Source of the DNA: Lumnitzera littorea
Lineage: Eukaryota; Streptophyta; Magnoliopsida; Myrtales; Combretaceae
Length of the DNA: 64,000 bases
Assembly: GCA_024138015.1 (NCBI GenBank)
Contig: JAMXBB010000010.1
Location: forward strand, 77,723,671 to 77,787,670
Direction of reading: 5' to 3'
In this document: piece after piece, positions 25,633-37,005 of the stretch
Numbering within the stretch: the first letter of the stretch is position 1
Layout of the letters: every line of letters starts with the position of its first letter
The notes under the pieces: generated by a model
The model's input: the letters and a program-made list of their open reading frames with translations, nothing else
Told to the model about the DNA's origin: nothing
Databases searched by the model: none
Translations under genes and position numbers: made by a program

Positions 25633-27192
25633 CTAGTTGAATCCTCCAACGGGAAAACTTGCATCACCATGATCATCAGGATCAGGAACTCCCGATTCTG
25701 ATCTGGATAATTGCACTGCTGCTCTGGCGGCTGCAGCAGCATAAGCAGCTGATTTGAAAGCATCTTCAGCGGCATCAGCTACATCTTTATACTTCTGGGT
25801 TGGAGTCATGGCTTCAGGATAGTTCTCATGTTTCCCTTCTTCTACCGAGTTGTGACCATCCTCTTGCAAGTTAGGACTGGAATGCTTTTCCCTATGATTG
25901 AGATGTTGATTTTCCTGCTGTATTAAGAAAAGATCATCCTGGACACCCGAGTCTTGATTTAAATCACAAAAGTTAGAAGAATAAGAATACCCACCTCAGC
26001 AGTTTTCTCTATCTGCAGATGCAGGGTTATTCCAATTTCTGTAGCAATTTCTTCGAGTGTCCTCAGCCTGCTGTCCAAGTTTGGCCTTTTTGTTGATAGC
26101 TTTTGAATGAGCTGATTATGACTTTCCAGGGTTATTCAAATGTCAAAAGCTTTGAAATTCCAGTGCTTGATCATCTAAAATCGTGTGCGTATTTCGTGTT
26201 TAGCGTAGTTGGAAGGTTCTTTAACTTTTGCTATTAGTTAAAATGGTACCGCTATAAGATATTCCCTCACAAATCTCGAAAAAGTTTGTGATCACAAGTG
26301 GTTTTATAGATAAGCGGTGGTCGGTTGTTACAATGGTAGTCAGTGGCGGATGGTGATAGTTAATTACCAATTGAAAATAGTAACAGAAAACGATTTTTCT
26401 CATTTTTCGTTTGTTTCCCGCTTTGACATACTACTATCACTCTCTACCCGCCGCCATCATTTCCTCTCTATTACAACCACTTGAGATTAAAGAGATTTGG
26501 GAATGTAAGCTATAGATGACACCAAATACTAAAGGAGTAAGGATAGCGTCATCTGCGTGATAAACACATTACCTCTGAGTTCACACCGATCTTGTCGGGT
26601 AGTTCTACAGCATGATTAGCAAATTCCTTGCCATATCTTCCTAGGAAAATCTTACGAATCTGCTGGAGCTCGGGGAAGTCTCCACACCTTGATGCTGCAA
26701 AGATTAAGCTTGAAACTGCCTCCTTCAATTCTTCTGGACACTCACTGTCAGAACAAATGCATCATAAACAATTCCAAGTCATGGTAAGTCGAACTAACGA
26801 CTTCTCAGCGTTGAGCTTGGTAACTAACCTGTTTTTCCGAATGAGTGAGACATTTTCTTTAAGGGCATTGCAGTAACCTCCAATCATGGCAAACACATCC
26901 AGCATGTTCTTCTCTTTGATTACATGCTCAACCTGTCAATGGCACATCGTTATATAGCAAGTTACAATAAATCGAAGGGGACGAAGAATCTGAAATCTTT
27001 GAGTATGTTTGTATTTACGCGAAGTAGTGCACGATCTTGCTGTCCTAGTTTCAACAGCTCAATGACATCCAAACGAGCATGAGAGCACCTGACCAAACGC
27101 TGGTTTTTAAAAATCATTGTCCTAGATATGGCAAGTTTAGCCAGAGTCTTAAGTTTGGAGATCTTTCTGCTTCTTCCTAGCAGGACATCCAT
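25633..27192 (-). CDS. IST1-like protein (ESCRT-III-associated)
   Basis: Exons on the minus strand: 27192-27019, 26932-26829, 26744-26573, 26111-25995, 25914-25633. They join in frame to 282 aa. IST1 proteins bind ESCRT-III and the VPS4 ATPase and act in multivesicular-body sorting. The N-terminal three exons carry the IST1 helical domain (about residues 5-165): KISKLKTLAKLAISR, NQRLVRCSHARLDVIELLK, RALLRVEHVIKEKNMLDVF, then CPEELKEAVSSLIFAASRCG and GRYGKEFANHAVELP. Exon 4 must start at 26111 (LIQKLSTKRP) for family agreement; the closer AG at 26100-26101 would drop four residues. The tail has an Ala-rich helix (about 235-258) and ends with GGFN. ATG 27192 (MDVLLGR) fits relatives and lies after the TATA box. 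Exon 5 has a tandem CAGCAG acceptor. No clear C-terminal MIM motif is visible. Confidence 0.88.
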
Positions 27193-27301
27193 TTTTACTT
27201 TCCGTGGCCTATTGAATAATGCAATCCTAGACTTGGAAAACAGAAGAATCCCGAAGGTCTTCTGCCACACAGTTTCCATTCGAGTGTGTTTTATTGCTTT
27301 G

Positions 27302-27309
27302 CTTATATA
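27302..27309 (-). promoter_or_regulatory. TATA box of the IST1-like gene
   Basis: TATATAAG on the minus strand, 110 bp upstream of the ATG at 27192. It excludes the in-frame ATG at 27312, and the ATG at 27279 would be at the expected mRNA start. Confidence 0.5.
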
Positions 27310-27312
27310 CAC

Positions 27313-29687
27313 ATCCAGGAAGGTAATAGTAAGTTGGTTTATTTTGAATTGTCAACTTGTTGACTTGTAGGATCATGAACGGGCCAAATATTTTGGTCAA
27401 TTCTAGGTTGCTCATCAGTTCTAGATGAAAAACAGAAAAACTAGTTGATGAATTGGCCCATTAAGGTCGTCTTACGAGATTTTCCAAGGAAAACTAAGCA
27501 CGTGTGTCAAGAAAAGTTCCACACGGAACTCTACTTTAAAATATGTACTTGTCACATGTCAATTTGTTTAGGAAGCGCTGCTTGTGGTCTCACCACGTTG
27601 ACATGTTCTTCAAGACTAATGGTTGGCGGATTTCGGTCTTATGTGGTTAATTTATGGAGTAGGATCCTAAAGATATACAAACTTATATATAGATATAGGT
27701 ATTGATATTTATAAAGAAATTGATATAAATATAGCGTCAAATCGTGAAAAAAATATGGCTACAGTTTCGAATTGCGTAGAATCCTAATAACACATGAAAG
27801 AGAGGAAAATGTTTTAAAAAGTAGAAAGCTACGGAGATATATTTTTGTCCCTTATACCTCGTACTCTTATCAATCGACAACTTGCCATTAATATAGAAAT
27901 TTGAGTTCTTCAAAATTGTACTCCGTAGAAATGATCAGATAACCTTAAACTTTTTTTTTTTTTCAATTACCATTATATTATAATGTTGAGGGAGGATGGA
28001 TTGAATCTCATAATTGAATAACTCTTTTAAGATAATTCATAAAGTTACAATCCGAATTATTTACTATCAAATAGATGGTAATACTACTTTAAATTAACCG
28101 TGATTTAGGATGAGGAAAAAGAAATCAAATGTGGATGTATTGAGTCATGTTCATATGTTTTCCACGAACAGCCATCACATGTTCTCAGGTCCATACGCCT
28201 TGTGGTTGCCGACCCCAACAAATAATTAGGCCGGGAGATTCCTTCAGTCTTTGACAATGAGAACGGAGAATTCCGAGGAAATTCAATTGCTTCTTGGATT
28301 TTTTCTCTCTTTTTATATCTTGGATATATTATATTTATTACGATCAAAGCTTAAATAGTTAGATGTTATCATAATAATCTTAAAAGGTTATGCTTTCTAT
28401 TTTTATTTTTAGCAATAACTAATGACAGAAGACAAAGGTCATTTTTAGTAGCATAGTAGTACTGTTATTGGTTAACCATCATAAAAAAAATGCAATGGAA
28501 AATGTAAAATATGATTTCCATTCTTATTTACCATTAGTATTTTCCATGATAACTAACCATAATTTAAAAATTTAGGGAATCAATCCACTCTTAAGTCAAA
28601 GTTTACAGGGATTATTTGTAACTTCCCCTAATAATTTACAAACACAAGGTTTTGGTTATAGTAAATATTAAAAAATGCCCAGGAAGCATTTTTTGCAAAA
28701 TAAATTCAATTTCTTCCATCTTAAATGTTCTTTCATTTTTAACTTGTCATGTTTGATAGATTTTCAATTATGTATTTGGAGCTTTAAAGTATAATAGATG
28801 GGTTAAAAATATAGGGAGTTAACTAAAGTGTGAAATTTCTTGTAGTTTAAGTTTTTCCGAAGTCATTTGAACCACAATGAGTAGTGCTCTCAGCTAGTTG
28901 AAGCATAATAGGGGAGAAAAAGATTGGACACCAACTTGTTTAAATGACTCTAAGAAGTGATTCAAACGAGTCAATGTTGAGAGCAAAATAACTCTTAATT
29001 GGATAAGTTATCTAAAATTTCAAACCACTCTTTGGAGTTGTTCAAACTACTCTTGAAATCTACAGAATCTTATAAATCGCATTTTGATGAAGAAGTTTGT
29101 CCATTAGTTGGACCAATCTATTATTTTAATTCCTAAAGTTATGTTGCTTCAAAATATCCTAGATGAGTTAATAATTGTCCAAAACTTAATCTAATGATTA
29201 GAAAATAAATTTGTTTCAATGATCATATATCATTCAGAAATATTGTAACTCTTAAGAATTAAGGAAATGATATCTAAATGTGTATGTATACATATTTATC
29301 TACATTTCTTATACTATTTTTACACATATTATTCTTCATCATTTTCTCTCTTATAACATTAACAACAACAACCTACATAACGTTCCAAATATTTTGGAAT
29401 CTTGTGTGGTCATTAAAATCAATAGTTTGCTAATTCTGTTCCTAATACATACTTAACTATATTTTAGAAATCATGAAATCTTTAACAAACATAGTATAAT
29501 ATGTAAAACTGTTAAAAGATAGCAATTTCACACATCTCTAAGTATCCTTATTTCCTCCCATCATTCATAGGTTTCAATTTCAATATACGTAAAGGATGTC
29601 AAAGATGATGACAAGGTGAATAGATATATGATAAAAGGAGGTGTATGAATGGGGCAAAGTGAATTTGATGGATTATGAAAGGAGGTA
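27313..29687. other. Intergenic, no gene recognised
   Basis: AT-rich, no supported gene. An imperfect inverted repeat of about 100 bp (about 28465-28562, ends TTGGTTAACCATCAT and the near-inverse ATGATAACTAACCAT) could be a small foldback element. Confidence 0.5.
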
Positions 29688-30528
29688 TGATATGTTGTAA
29701 TGAAAGACAAATAAGGGTGGCTATATTGAGGGTGGGTCCGAATTTGTAAAAGGCACAAAGTGAAGAATGGACATCTTAGGGAGTCAAGCAAAACCTGTGA
29801 GCTGTTCCTAGGATATTATACATAGAGGAACCCTCATGGACTAATCTAAACTGATTGATGCAACACATAGCTAACTAGGTTGTGTTACTCGCCTCTAAGC
29901 TTTTGATAAGAGTGAAGTATAAAATGCACTTAGGGAGATAAGCATAAGTTACAAAGGAAATTTAAATGTTTGTATTAGTGAGAAGATGATTCTTATGGTT
30001 ATAGTTATAAGGATATTTATACCTATATTTTTAAGGCAACTTTTATAATGAAAGAGTTTACTAAAATGGGCATTTACCCAAAAAAGAAAAGTACAAGAAA
30101 GAATATACATGGAAAAGGACAATTTAGTAAAATACAAGAAGAAATATCTATCCCTATCCATACAATATGACTGTTAGAGGACACTTAACATAGTCGGGTT
30201 GACAATTATGGAACTAGTTAATCTAATGTCCTCGTGATATGGTCAGCATCTTATCCTCATAACTTAGGAGTGGTCGAGATATAGAATAGGCTTGTCGAGT
30301 AACTCGAGGTGCTTGGAGGCTCAATTGCTCGAGGTTTCCTTAAGTGGACATTTTGTAACCTAGGATACTGTATAAGGTCAGGAGTAGCTAGGGAATTAAG
30401 GAAAGTTAGGTGTAGTCAATAGCTCAGCCTCCTTGGGAGTTGGGTTGGAAGAGAGAAGTAGTCAAGCCATATATTTTAGGCCTTAGGCTCGAGCTTTAGT
30501 CAAGGGCCCAATTATTTGGCTCCTATCA
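29688..30528 (-). repeat. 3' LTR of the gypsy-type element
   Basis: It begins TGATATG and ends ATCA on the plus strand. It aligns along its length with 36098-37005, for example at TTAGGGAGATAAGCATAAGT and TTTAAGGCAACTTTT. It is about 70 bp shorter than the partner through small deletions. Confidence 0.85.
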
Positions 30529-30538
30529 TCCTCTCTGG
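30529..30538 (-). other. Polypurine tract
   Basis: On the minus strand the bases just before the 3' LTR read AGAGAGGA, the expected place for plus-strand priming of a retrotransposon. Confidence 0.55.
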
Positions 30539-31699
30539 CTTAGATGGGACTTGGGATCAAATTCAAGCCTCCTTCAAGTGATTCACCTTCTTTAGGAGTG
30601 TTCGGGCTCAAGTCAGCAATGTTGTACACATTAAAAACTCCATAATCATCTGGTAGTTCTAGCTGGTAGGTATTGTTGTTGATCCTCGAGAGTATTTAAA
30701 TAATCCTTTTACTGGAGTGGACAATTTATTTTTCTTTTTGTTTGAGAATCTTTCTTGGCTTAAATGCAACCAAACTAAGTCCATAGTTTTCAAAACTGCA
30801 ATTTTACCTATACAAGTTTACAAATTTACGATTTTATGAGGTACTTTCAAGTTAACTTAAGTATAAAATCGTTTTTTTATAGAAACTTATGTTTTTAACT
30901 AATACTGCATATCAAACTTGATAGAAATTTATGTTTTTAACCAAGTTTAATGATTCTACTTATATGAATTAAATGGGCATTTTTTTTAAAGATGTAACTA
31001 GCCTTTTACTAGCCCATTGATTATTAAGGAATTAAACCATCTTCCCTATCCTATTATAATTTTTTTCCTCTTTCTCTCTCTCCTAATCCTTTGTTTAATA
31101 TTCATAACCATCATTCATGTTCCATCTCCAATAAAAAAGATTATAAAGAAAACCATATATTTAAATATCTACCATTAATAACTTAAAATAAGTTCAATTA
31201 TTTAGTTCTCTTCAATTTATTGCTTTTTTCAAGAAAAATAATGGGGAAAAAAAAAGATTTGGTTTTAACTCTAGTTGCCCACTTCTATGGGTGTTAAACT
31301 ATAGGTTAAGAAATTTTTATGGAAAAAGAACTTGATTACTTCATTTCTCCATTTCTATCATATATATCAATTTTTTTAATAACTACTATACGCACATTTT
31401 TAGTTTTTTAAAAACTAATTTACATGAATTATAAAAATTTATATTTCTACGTTTAGATTTTAAGTTTCCATTCTTCAGACCCTTTAGTGATTTTATATAG
31501 AATCATGAATTTGACAACCTTAATTAGGTCATTGGGTTGAAGTAGTCTTTTTCTTCTTCTTCCTCGTCCTTGCAGTTATAGTTTTCTTATAACTCGATTA
31601 ATCTACCAAGTTACCTTTGGGTAGATCTTTTGGGGAGATTAAGCTAGGTCTCTTACCTTAGGGTCTTCTTAGTCAGGTGCAAGTATAAGTACATGGTCC

Positions 31700-32217
31700 A
31701 AGGGTAACTCAAGATTGAAACTGCGTATGACCTCAAAAGGGGTCTGGCCTACAGTATTGTGAATAGATTGGTTATAAGCAAATTTGACCACTAATATTTA
31801 AACATCCCAATTAGCTAAGTTCTTTACCATAGCTACTCGGAGTAATAATCTTAAGGTACGATTGACTACCTCTATTTGACCATCAGTTGGGGGTGGAGGG
31901 TGGGTGGGTGGTATTGAAGAGCAATTTAATTCCTAATTAACGCTAAAAGGTTCTCTAGAAGTGGTTCAATAACTTAGGGCCTCTATTTGACACTATACTC
32001 CTTAGCACACCATACAAACAAATGATCTCTTATAAAAAGAGAAAAAAAAAATAGCTAAAGTATCATTAGTTTTTGTACATAGAATGAAGTGTGATATCTT
32101 ATTGAATTTGTCTACGATGACTGTGATAGAGTCCTTTCCTTGGATCGTCTTAAGTAAGCTAAGGATAAAATTCATGCTTAAGTTCGCCCATGGTTTGGTT
32201 GAAATGGGTAAAGGCAT
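31700..32217 (-). pseudogene. Gypsy integrase remnant
   Basis: Open piece 32217-32002 has the integrase core start: a PWANLSMNFI block, GKDSITVIVDKFNKISHFI and a downstream TKTND. These match the first part of a plant gypsy integrase catalytic core. Further downstream on the same strand, broken pieces of the later integrase region continue to about 31700, including words like those before the catalytic Glu and an AYNQSIH-type segment. Stops interrupt every frame. Confidence 0.75.
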
Positions 32218-32679
32218 CGCTCTCCCTTACTCAGCTATACTCTTCACCTTCTTATAGGTTGTACACCTTTCCACAATCTTATGGACATCCCTTCTCATCC
32301 TTAGCTAAAAGAAATAGGCATTTAACGACTCAAAAGTCCTCTTCTCTTTGAAATGTTCAAATAGTCCTCCATCGTGAGCTTCTCTTATCAACAGCTCTCT
32401 CATGGAACAGGTCAACACATAACATTTGCCACCTTAGAACAGATATCTATCCTCTATATGGTAATCCTCTACTACTTGCCCTTCCATGCATCATACATAT
32501 ACAAGATGAAAATGAGGGTCCTGGGTTTATTGCTTCTTGATACTTGCAAATCTCAATAATTTGGTTTGTAAGTCGGTAAAGAGGGTGTGTCTTTTAGATA
32601 AGGCGTCAATGACTACATTTGTCTTGTTGCTCTTATACTTGATTGAGTTAAATTCTTCTAGGAATTCTACTCATCTTGC

Positions 32680-32983
32680 TTGCCTCGAAAGTTTAGGCTG
32701 ACTTCTTAAGTACCTCAGAGACTCATGGTTAGTGTAAATAATGAACTCCTTAGGCAAAAGATAGTTACCATACATGAAGTGATCATATTAATGCCAAAAG
32801 CTCCTTATCATATATTGAGTAGTTCAATTGTGCTCCTCTAAGCTTCTCATTGAAGTAGGCAATAAGTTGGCCTTCTTGCATTAACACAGCTCCAATGCTA
32901 ATGCCAATGCTTGTTGCATCACATTTTAGCTTGAAAACCTTCTTAAAGTCTGGAAGAGCCAAAATTAGGGTAGAGGTCGACAT
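32680..32983 (-). pseudogene. Gypsy RNase H remnant
   Basis: Open piece 32983-32783 reads LALPDFKKVFKLKCDATSIG, then GAVLMQEGQLIAYFNEKLRG and NYSIYDKELLAL. This is the standard N-terminal part of the RNase H domain that follows reverse transcriptase in gypsy pol. It is cut by a stop soon after; a fragment on the same strand continues to about 32680. Confidence 0.8.
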
Positions 32984-32999
32984 TTCCTTTACCTTGGCA

Positions 33000-33830
33000 A
33001 AACTTTGTTTTTTTATCTCTTAATTTGAACTCTACATTTTTCCTTATCAGCTTGGTGAGAGGTGTAATAATTGCACTAAATCCTTAGATGAAATGTTGAT
33101 AAAAGGAATCTAATCCATGAAAATTTCTTACCTCGACATATGAGGTTGGAGTCAACCAATCAACAATAGCTTGGATCTTCTCACTATCAACTTGCAAGCC
33201 ATCACCATTAATGATATATCCTAGGAAAACTACTTTTTCTTAGCAAAAGTAGCATTTCTTTAGATTGTTGAACAAATTCTTAAGTTGCAACACATTAAAC
33301 ACAACTTAGAGGTGATGAATATGATTAGATAGGTTAGAATTGTATACTAGAATATCATTAAAATAAACCATAACAAACTTTCTAATCAAGTGCTTTGATA
33401 TATGGTTCATCAATCTCATAAAGGTGTTCAAGGCATTGGATAAGTCGAATGGCATAACCAATTACTCATATAAGCTATAGTGAGTCTTAAACACTGTTTT
33501 CCACTCATCTCCTAGCCTTATTATAATTTGATAGTAGCCGGATTTCAATCGATCTTACTGAACACTCGGGTGCCATTGAGTTCATCCAACATGTCATCTA
33601 ACTTGAGAGTAGGATACCTGTATTGATTGTGATTTTGTTAATGGCTTGACTATCTAAGTACATCCTCCATGATTCATCTTTCTTCGACACAAGCAAGGTA
33701 AGGATGGCACATGAGCTAAGACTTTCCTTCATGTATCCTCTTTCCATTAGCTCATTAAACTTATTGTTGTAGCTTAGTCCTGCTCAATATTTATTTGATA
33801 GGCCGACTTATTAGGTAAGGAAACACTCGG
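33000..33830 (-). pseudogene. Gypsy reverse transcriptase remnant
   Basis: Minus-strand pieces show GYMKESLSSC, then VSKKDESWRMYLDSQAINKI, and the catalytic-box region at 33354-33368. There the second aspartate pair reads Y-F-N-D where active enzymes have two Asp, so a metal-binding residue is lost. Frameshifts separate the pieces. Confidence 0.75.
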
Positions 33831-34249
33831 GACAAGGTCAATGCAGTGTTTTATCCCTAAAAAAGGAGGTAGTCCTTTGGGCAACTCTTTAGGAAATAGG
33901 TTGGTATATTCTTTTATCAATTTCTTGACCTTTAGGTGTAACTTTACTTACTCCTTCAACTTTAATAATCGGCAGATTAATAAGAAAGTTGGCACATCCG
34001 ACTTCATAGCCTCTCTAAGCTCCAAGCAACTAAGTACGAGTGCCTTTTTAAATCCTTGGGCCAACTTAACCTATAGCTTACTTGCTTGGCTTGGAGTTAT
34101 TGGGTTTAGGGTAATCTTCTTCCCATCTTTTTGAAAACTATAGGTGTTTCTATACCCATCTTATATGACCCTCTGATTAAATAACCAAGGTTAACCCAAT
34201 AGTACATATGATGCACATATGGGTAGCACGTCACAAATGACTTTGTTAG

Positions 34250-35600
34250 AGTAATTCCCTATTGAGATCGAAAAAAGTACTTATTGAGTCACATGAAGTG
34301 TACCTTTCTCATTTAGCAAATTTAGCTTATACGACCTCGAATGTGATAAGGTTAACAGCTTAAGCTTCTAAACCAATCTGGTGGATGACTGTTTGTACAA
34401 CTTCTACTGTTCACAATTAATGTATATACTTGGTCTTTAACCTTGCAAATGACGTGGAATAGATTCTCTCATTGTTCTTCCTTGGCAGTTAACTCTAAGC
34501 TCATCACATGACGAACAACCAAGGTTAATTTGTCCATGTCCTCAGCAAACACTTCTTCTTCAACAAGTTTATCATCAACTTGCTCAGTATGCTCCTTCAC
34601 TTCAACCTTTTCCTCAAGCTCGTCATCTATGCTATTTACTTCAACACTAGAAGCCTCTTCCTTTATGACCATAGTACATCAATTTGAGCACTAGGCAGTC
34701 ATGTATCCAAAACCCTAACATTTAAAGTACTTAATCTCACCGGTCTTCCTACTAAATGTCTATCATTTTTCAAATCTCCTTAGTACCTCCTTCTTAGTAG
34801 GTCAACTCTTACTATTAGCTCGAGCATCACGTCCTTTATTTAGTTCGGTACCGTATTGGGTTCGATTTTTGCCTGTTATAAGTCGGCTGCTCAAGATAGG
34901 TCAGCTTAAAGGAGGTTGGCTTATCTTTCTCCTTCAATAACTTTCCATTCTTTGATCAATTCTTATGGCTTCATCAAGAGTTGTGAATTGTTATAATTTT
35001 ATAATATCTTGGATCTCATACCTTAACCCAGTAAGAAATTTGGATACTGTTAGAGCTGTTGGCTCACTAATGTCACAACGTATCATGATCATTTGAAATC
35101 ACACATATATTTATCAATAGTACAGCTTCCTTGCTTTAGCTTTTAGAGTAGAGCAAATGTATCTTACAAGTAAGAGTCCAATATGAATCTTACTCTCAAG
35201 ATTCTCTTCATTTTGGACCAATTGCTTACTTTTCTGTATCTTTCTTGTCTTTACATAGCCTTCTTACATCATATAGTAGCATACCCTAAAAACTTTAGGA
35301 TGGCTATACTCACCTTTTCATAGTCCTTATACTGGTAACAGTTAAAGATTCTCTCAACTTTCTCCTCCCAACTAAGGTAGTCATTGGCATCACCAATGCC
35401 ATTAAAACTTAGGATTTAGAGTTTCACATGGTCAACATCTCATGGTATACAAGCTCTTTCCTTAGCTTTGAAATAGTCCTCTTCATCTACCTCTTCTACT
35501 TCAACTAAGTTTATTCTCCTTCGAGCTTACCTTCCCATTCCACCTTCTTGCTCTTGTTGAGTTAGGAACTAGCTTTGAACTGGTCGCACATCTTAAGTAG
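34250..35600 (-). pseudogene. Gypsy gag and protease remnant
   Basis: Near 34700 a broken zinc-knuckle-like Cys motif (KYFKC, GFGYMTA) is seen. An acidic linker (34672-34469, many Glu/Asp/Val) follows. At about 34420-34330 there is a decayed retropepsin-type region around RSCTN. Upstream Gag (to about 35600) has no open frame of note. Placement between the 5' LTR and the reverse transcriptase agrees with gag-protease. Confidence 0.55.
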
Positions 35601-36073
35601 CATCCCTAACTTTCAAAACAGCTTAAGGAACATTATAGATGACTTCAACAAGTAGGTAACCTAAGTTGTGAATAGCTCACATCAATTCTACAATCATATT
35701 TGTCATTTTGTCAAATTGTTCATCTATGCTTTTAGGGATGGCTGGAGTTTGCCTTCCATGGTACTGAATACTACTTTTGTTATCTCTAACACTAACATCT
35801 ACACTTGAATATGTCATCTTCTTTAATTATAGCCTCACCCACTTTAAAAAATGTTTACGCTCACTCACAATGCTACTTAGAAACAAAACCAACTAGTACA
35901 CCATGATCAATTCCTTATACACAAACTCTTCAAGCATAGAAACTTAGATCTAATAGTTGCTCTATTTTTCCAAACTTGAAACAAGAGGGTGTTACTCGAC
36001 AATAGTCAAATAAAAAACACAATCACAACTACTACAGATACACACACATATAACATTAAAAACTTACCTCTCA

Positions 36074-36094
36074 CAAACCTTTGCTCTAATATAA
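36074..36094 (-). other. Primer binding site, initiator tRNA-Met type
   Basis: On the minus strand, three bases after the 5' LTR, the sequence TATTAGAGCAAAGGTT matches the common plant PBS complementary to initiator tRNA-Met at about 16 of 21 positions. Confidence 0.65.
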
Positions 36095-36097
36095 AGA

Positions 36098-37005
36098 TGA
36101 TATGCTACGGCCAAAGACAAACAAGGATAGCTATATCAGGGGTGGTCCAAACCTGTAGAGGACATGAAGTGAAGGATGGACATCAAATGGAGTTAAGAAA
36201 AACCCATGAGTTGTTCCTAGGATGTTAGGCACCAAGGAACCCCTATGGGCCAATTTGAATTAACTGATGTGATGTATAGCTAGCTGAGTTGAGTTACATG
36301 CCACCAAGTCTTGCTCAAGGGTTTAGATAAGAGTGAAGTGTAAAATGTACTTAGGGAGATAAGCATAAGTTACAAATGGGAATTCGAAAGTCTATATTAG
36401 TGAGAAGATAATTCTTATGGCTATAGTTACAGTGGTATTTATACCTATATTTTTAAGGCAACTTTTAAAATGAAAGAGTTTACTAAAATGGTCATTTACC
36501 TACAAAGGAAAAGTACAAAAAGGAATATACATGGAGAAGGACAGTTCAGTAAAATAAAAGATGGAATATCTGTCTCTATTCGTATAGTATAGTTATCAAA
36601 GGACATGTATCCTAGTCGACTTAGGTGTGACTATCGGGTAAAAACTAGCTAAGTCAGCAATCACGAAATTGGTTGGTCTAATGTACTCGTGATCTAGTTG
36701 ATATCATGCCCTCGTGACTTGGGAGTGGCTAAGTTTTTGAACGAGCTTGCCAAACTATTTGGTGAGTAGCTCAGGGTGCTTAGGGGCTTGGTTGCTTGGG
36801 TGCTTGGGATTTACTCGAGTAAAAATTCTATGATCTTGGATACTATATAAGGTTAAGAGTAGATTAGGAATTGAGGGAGGTTAGGTTTGATCAAGAGCTC
36901 GACCTCCTTAGGAGTTGGGTTGGAAGAGAGAAATCGTCAAGCCATACACTCTAAGCCTTGAGCTCGAGGGCACCAGTCAGGAGTCTAGTCACTTTACTCC
37001 GATCA
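36098..37005 (-). repeat. 5' LTR of the gypsy-type element
   Basis: Direct-repeat partner of 29688-30528, beginning TGATATG and ending GATCA on the plus strand. It is next to the primer binding site, which makes it the 5' LTR for minus-strand transcription. Confidence 0.85.

Larger units (their letters stand above)
29688..37005 (-). mobile_element. Degenerate full-length Ty3/gypsy-type LTR retrotransposon
   Basis: Two direct LTRs (29688-30528 and 36098-37005) flank 5.6 kb that reads gag, protease, reverse transcriptase, RNase H, integrase on the minus strand, the Ty3/gypsy order with integrase last. The primer binding site (36074-36094) resembles the initiator tRNA-Met site, and a purine-rich tract sits beside the other LTR (30529-30538). 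LTR ends are TG...CA. Flanking 5-mers are AGGTA (left) and AGGCG (right), a plausible duplication altered by CG-to-TA decay. All reading frames are broken by stops and shifts, so the element is dead. The many differences between its LTRs show it is old. Confidence 0.88.
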
